DNA from: Pectinophora gossypiella
Taxonomy: Eukaryota > Arthropoda > Insecta > Lepidoptera > Gelechiidae
Assembly (NCBI RefSeq): GCF_024362695.1
Contig: NC_065420.1
Coordinates: 8,967,420-9,031,419 of the forward strand
DNA: 64,000 nucleotides
Reading direction: 5' to 3'
In this document: one piece after another, positions 63,603-64,000 of the stretch
Numbering within the stretch: the stretch's first letter is position 1
Layout of the letters: every line of letters starts with the position of its first letter
Position numbers and translations under genes: made by a program
Notes under the pieces: generated by a model
The model's input: only the letters and a program-made list of their open reading frames with translations
What the model was told of the DNA's origin: nothing
Databases searched by the model: none

Positions 63603-64000
63603 TTCAATCATGTTTTTTTTCATTATAAATTAATCCGCAGCATAGAAAAAAAAATTATAAACCTGAGGGACAACAAAATAAAAACGTATTATTATCCAGT
63701 AGGATTTTCCAAACTGATTGTTCTTTGAAAGTGAAAAATCTACTTTAACTAATTGAGATCTATTGTTTGATGTTAGCTTAAGAGATTAGTGAAGAAAGAA
63801 GCACTGACCAATTTTAGTCTCGCAACGCAAAGCTGTTAACACCTTTTGTTGCTCAGGGAAAAGCAAACAGCGAACAAAGTCGACTATCAGATTTTTCTAA
63901 ACCCTAAAATGGCGGGCAAGATCCATTATTCTCAATTTGCGCCAAGTTCAAGGAAGCGCGGACGCCTGCAGACTCGGCGGGTGTCCCCCTTGATTAAACC

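Larger units (their letters stand above)
44532..64000 (+). other. Membralin intron 8, incomplete (more than 19.4 kb)
   Basis: Starts at the GTAAGT donor of exon 8 and reaches the window edge without any frame resembling the next, strongly conserved membralin segment. It holds the fold-back transposon at 57-58.6 kb, family B SINE copies and hairpins. Between them lie unique, CpG-containing stretches (for example 45.10-45.24, 54.43-54.60, 58.82-59.05, 61.93-62.24 and 63.22-63.49 kb). No nested gene could be supported. Confidence 0.75.

Overview
The window looks like a piece of a lepidopteran (moth or butterfly) nuclear genome. It is AT-rich and littered with TAGGTA/TACCTA words, and it carries tRNA-derived SINEs, RTE-type and CR1/Jockey-type LINE pieces and a BEL/Pao element of the kinds common in that order. 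No bacterial-style genes, CRISPR arrays, rRNA or stand-alone tRNA genes were seen. The species cannot be named from the sequence.

Left part (1-9 kb, all minus strand): a BEL/Pao LTR retrotransposon whose gag (3734-5110) and pol (1-3733, running off the left edge) are in one frame and separated only by UAG CAA UUA, the tobacco-mosaic-virus type stop-readthrough context. All pol domains read without a break. The coding region and its leader are strikingly enriched in CCGA on the plus strand (UCGG in the RNA), and the leader holds a 151-bp tandem repeat. Next to it lies a CR1/Jockey-like LINE with an intact ORF1 (7368-8915) and a broken ORF2 (5944-7362).

9-21 kb: AT-rich intergenic DNA with repeat fragments, among them the 3' end of an RTE-like LINE (10841-10995) with its (GAT)n tail.

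21.3-64 kb (plus strand): one cellular gene, the orthologue of membralin (TMEM259), a multipass ER membrane protein linked in mammals to ER-associated degradation. Seven coding exons are placed with GT-AG junctions that all keep frame: 21355-21833, 22189-22492, 23205-23241, 24760-24994, 26128-26218, 36657-36714 and 44448-44531. They encode about 429 residues from the start codon into a late membrane segment. The remaining C-terminal exons are not in the window, so the last intron exceeds 19.4 kb. A noncoding 5' exon joins at an acceptor at 21256/21257.

The large membralin introns carry most of the other structure: tRNA-like SINEs, a SINE split by a LINE tail with a visible target-site duplication, an eight-copy ~121-bp minisatellite (32.0-33.0 kb), an inverted-repeat family in intron 6 that includes a ratchet-like AG|GTAAGT, several hairpins, and a 1.6-kb fold-back transposon (57002-58609) with two 756-bp arms around a 96-bp loop holding a transposase fragment. 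Most other short open frames look like chance.
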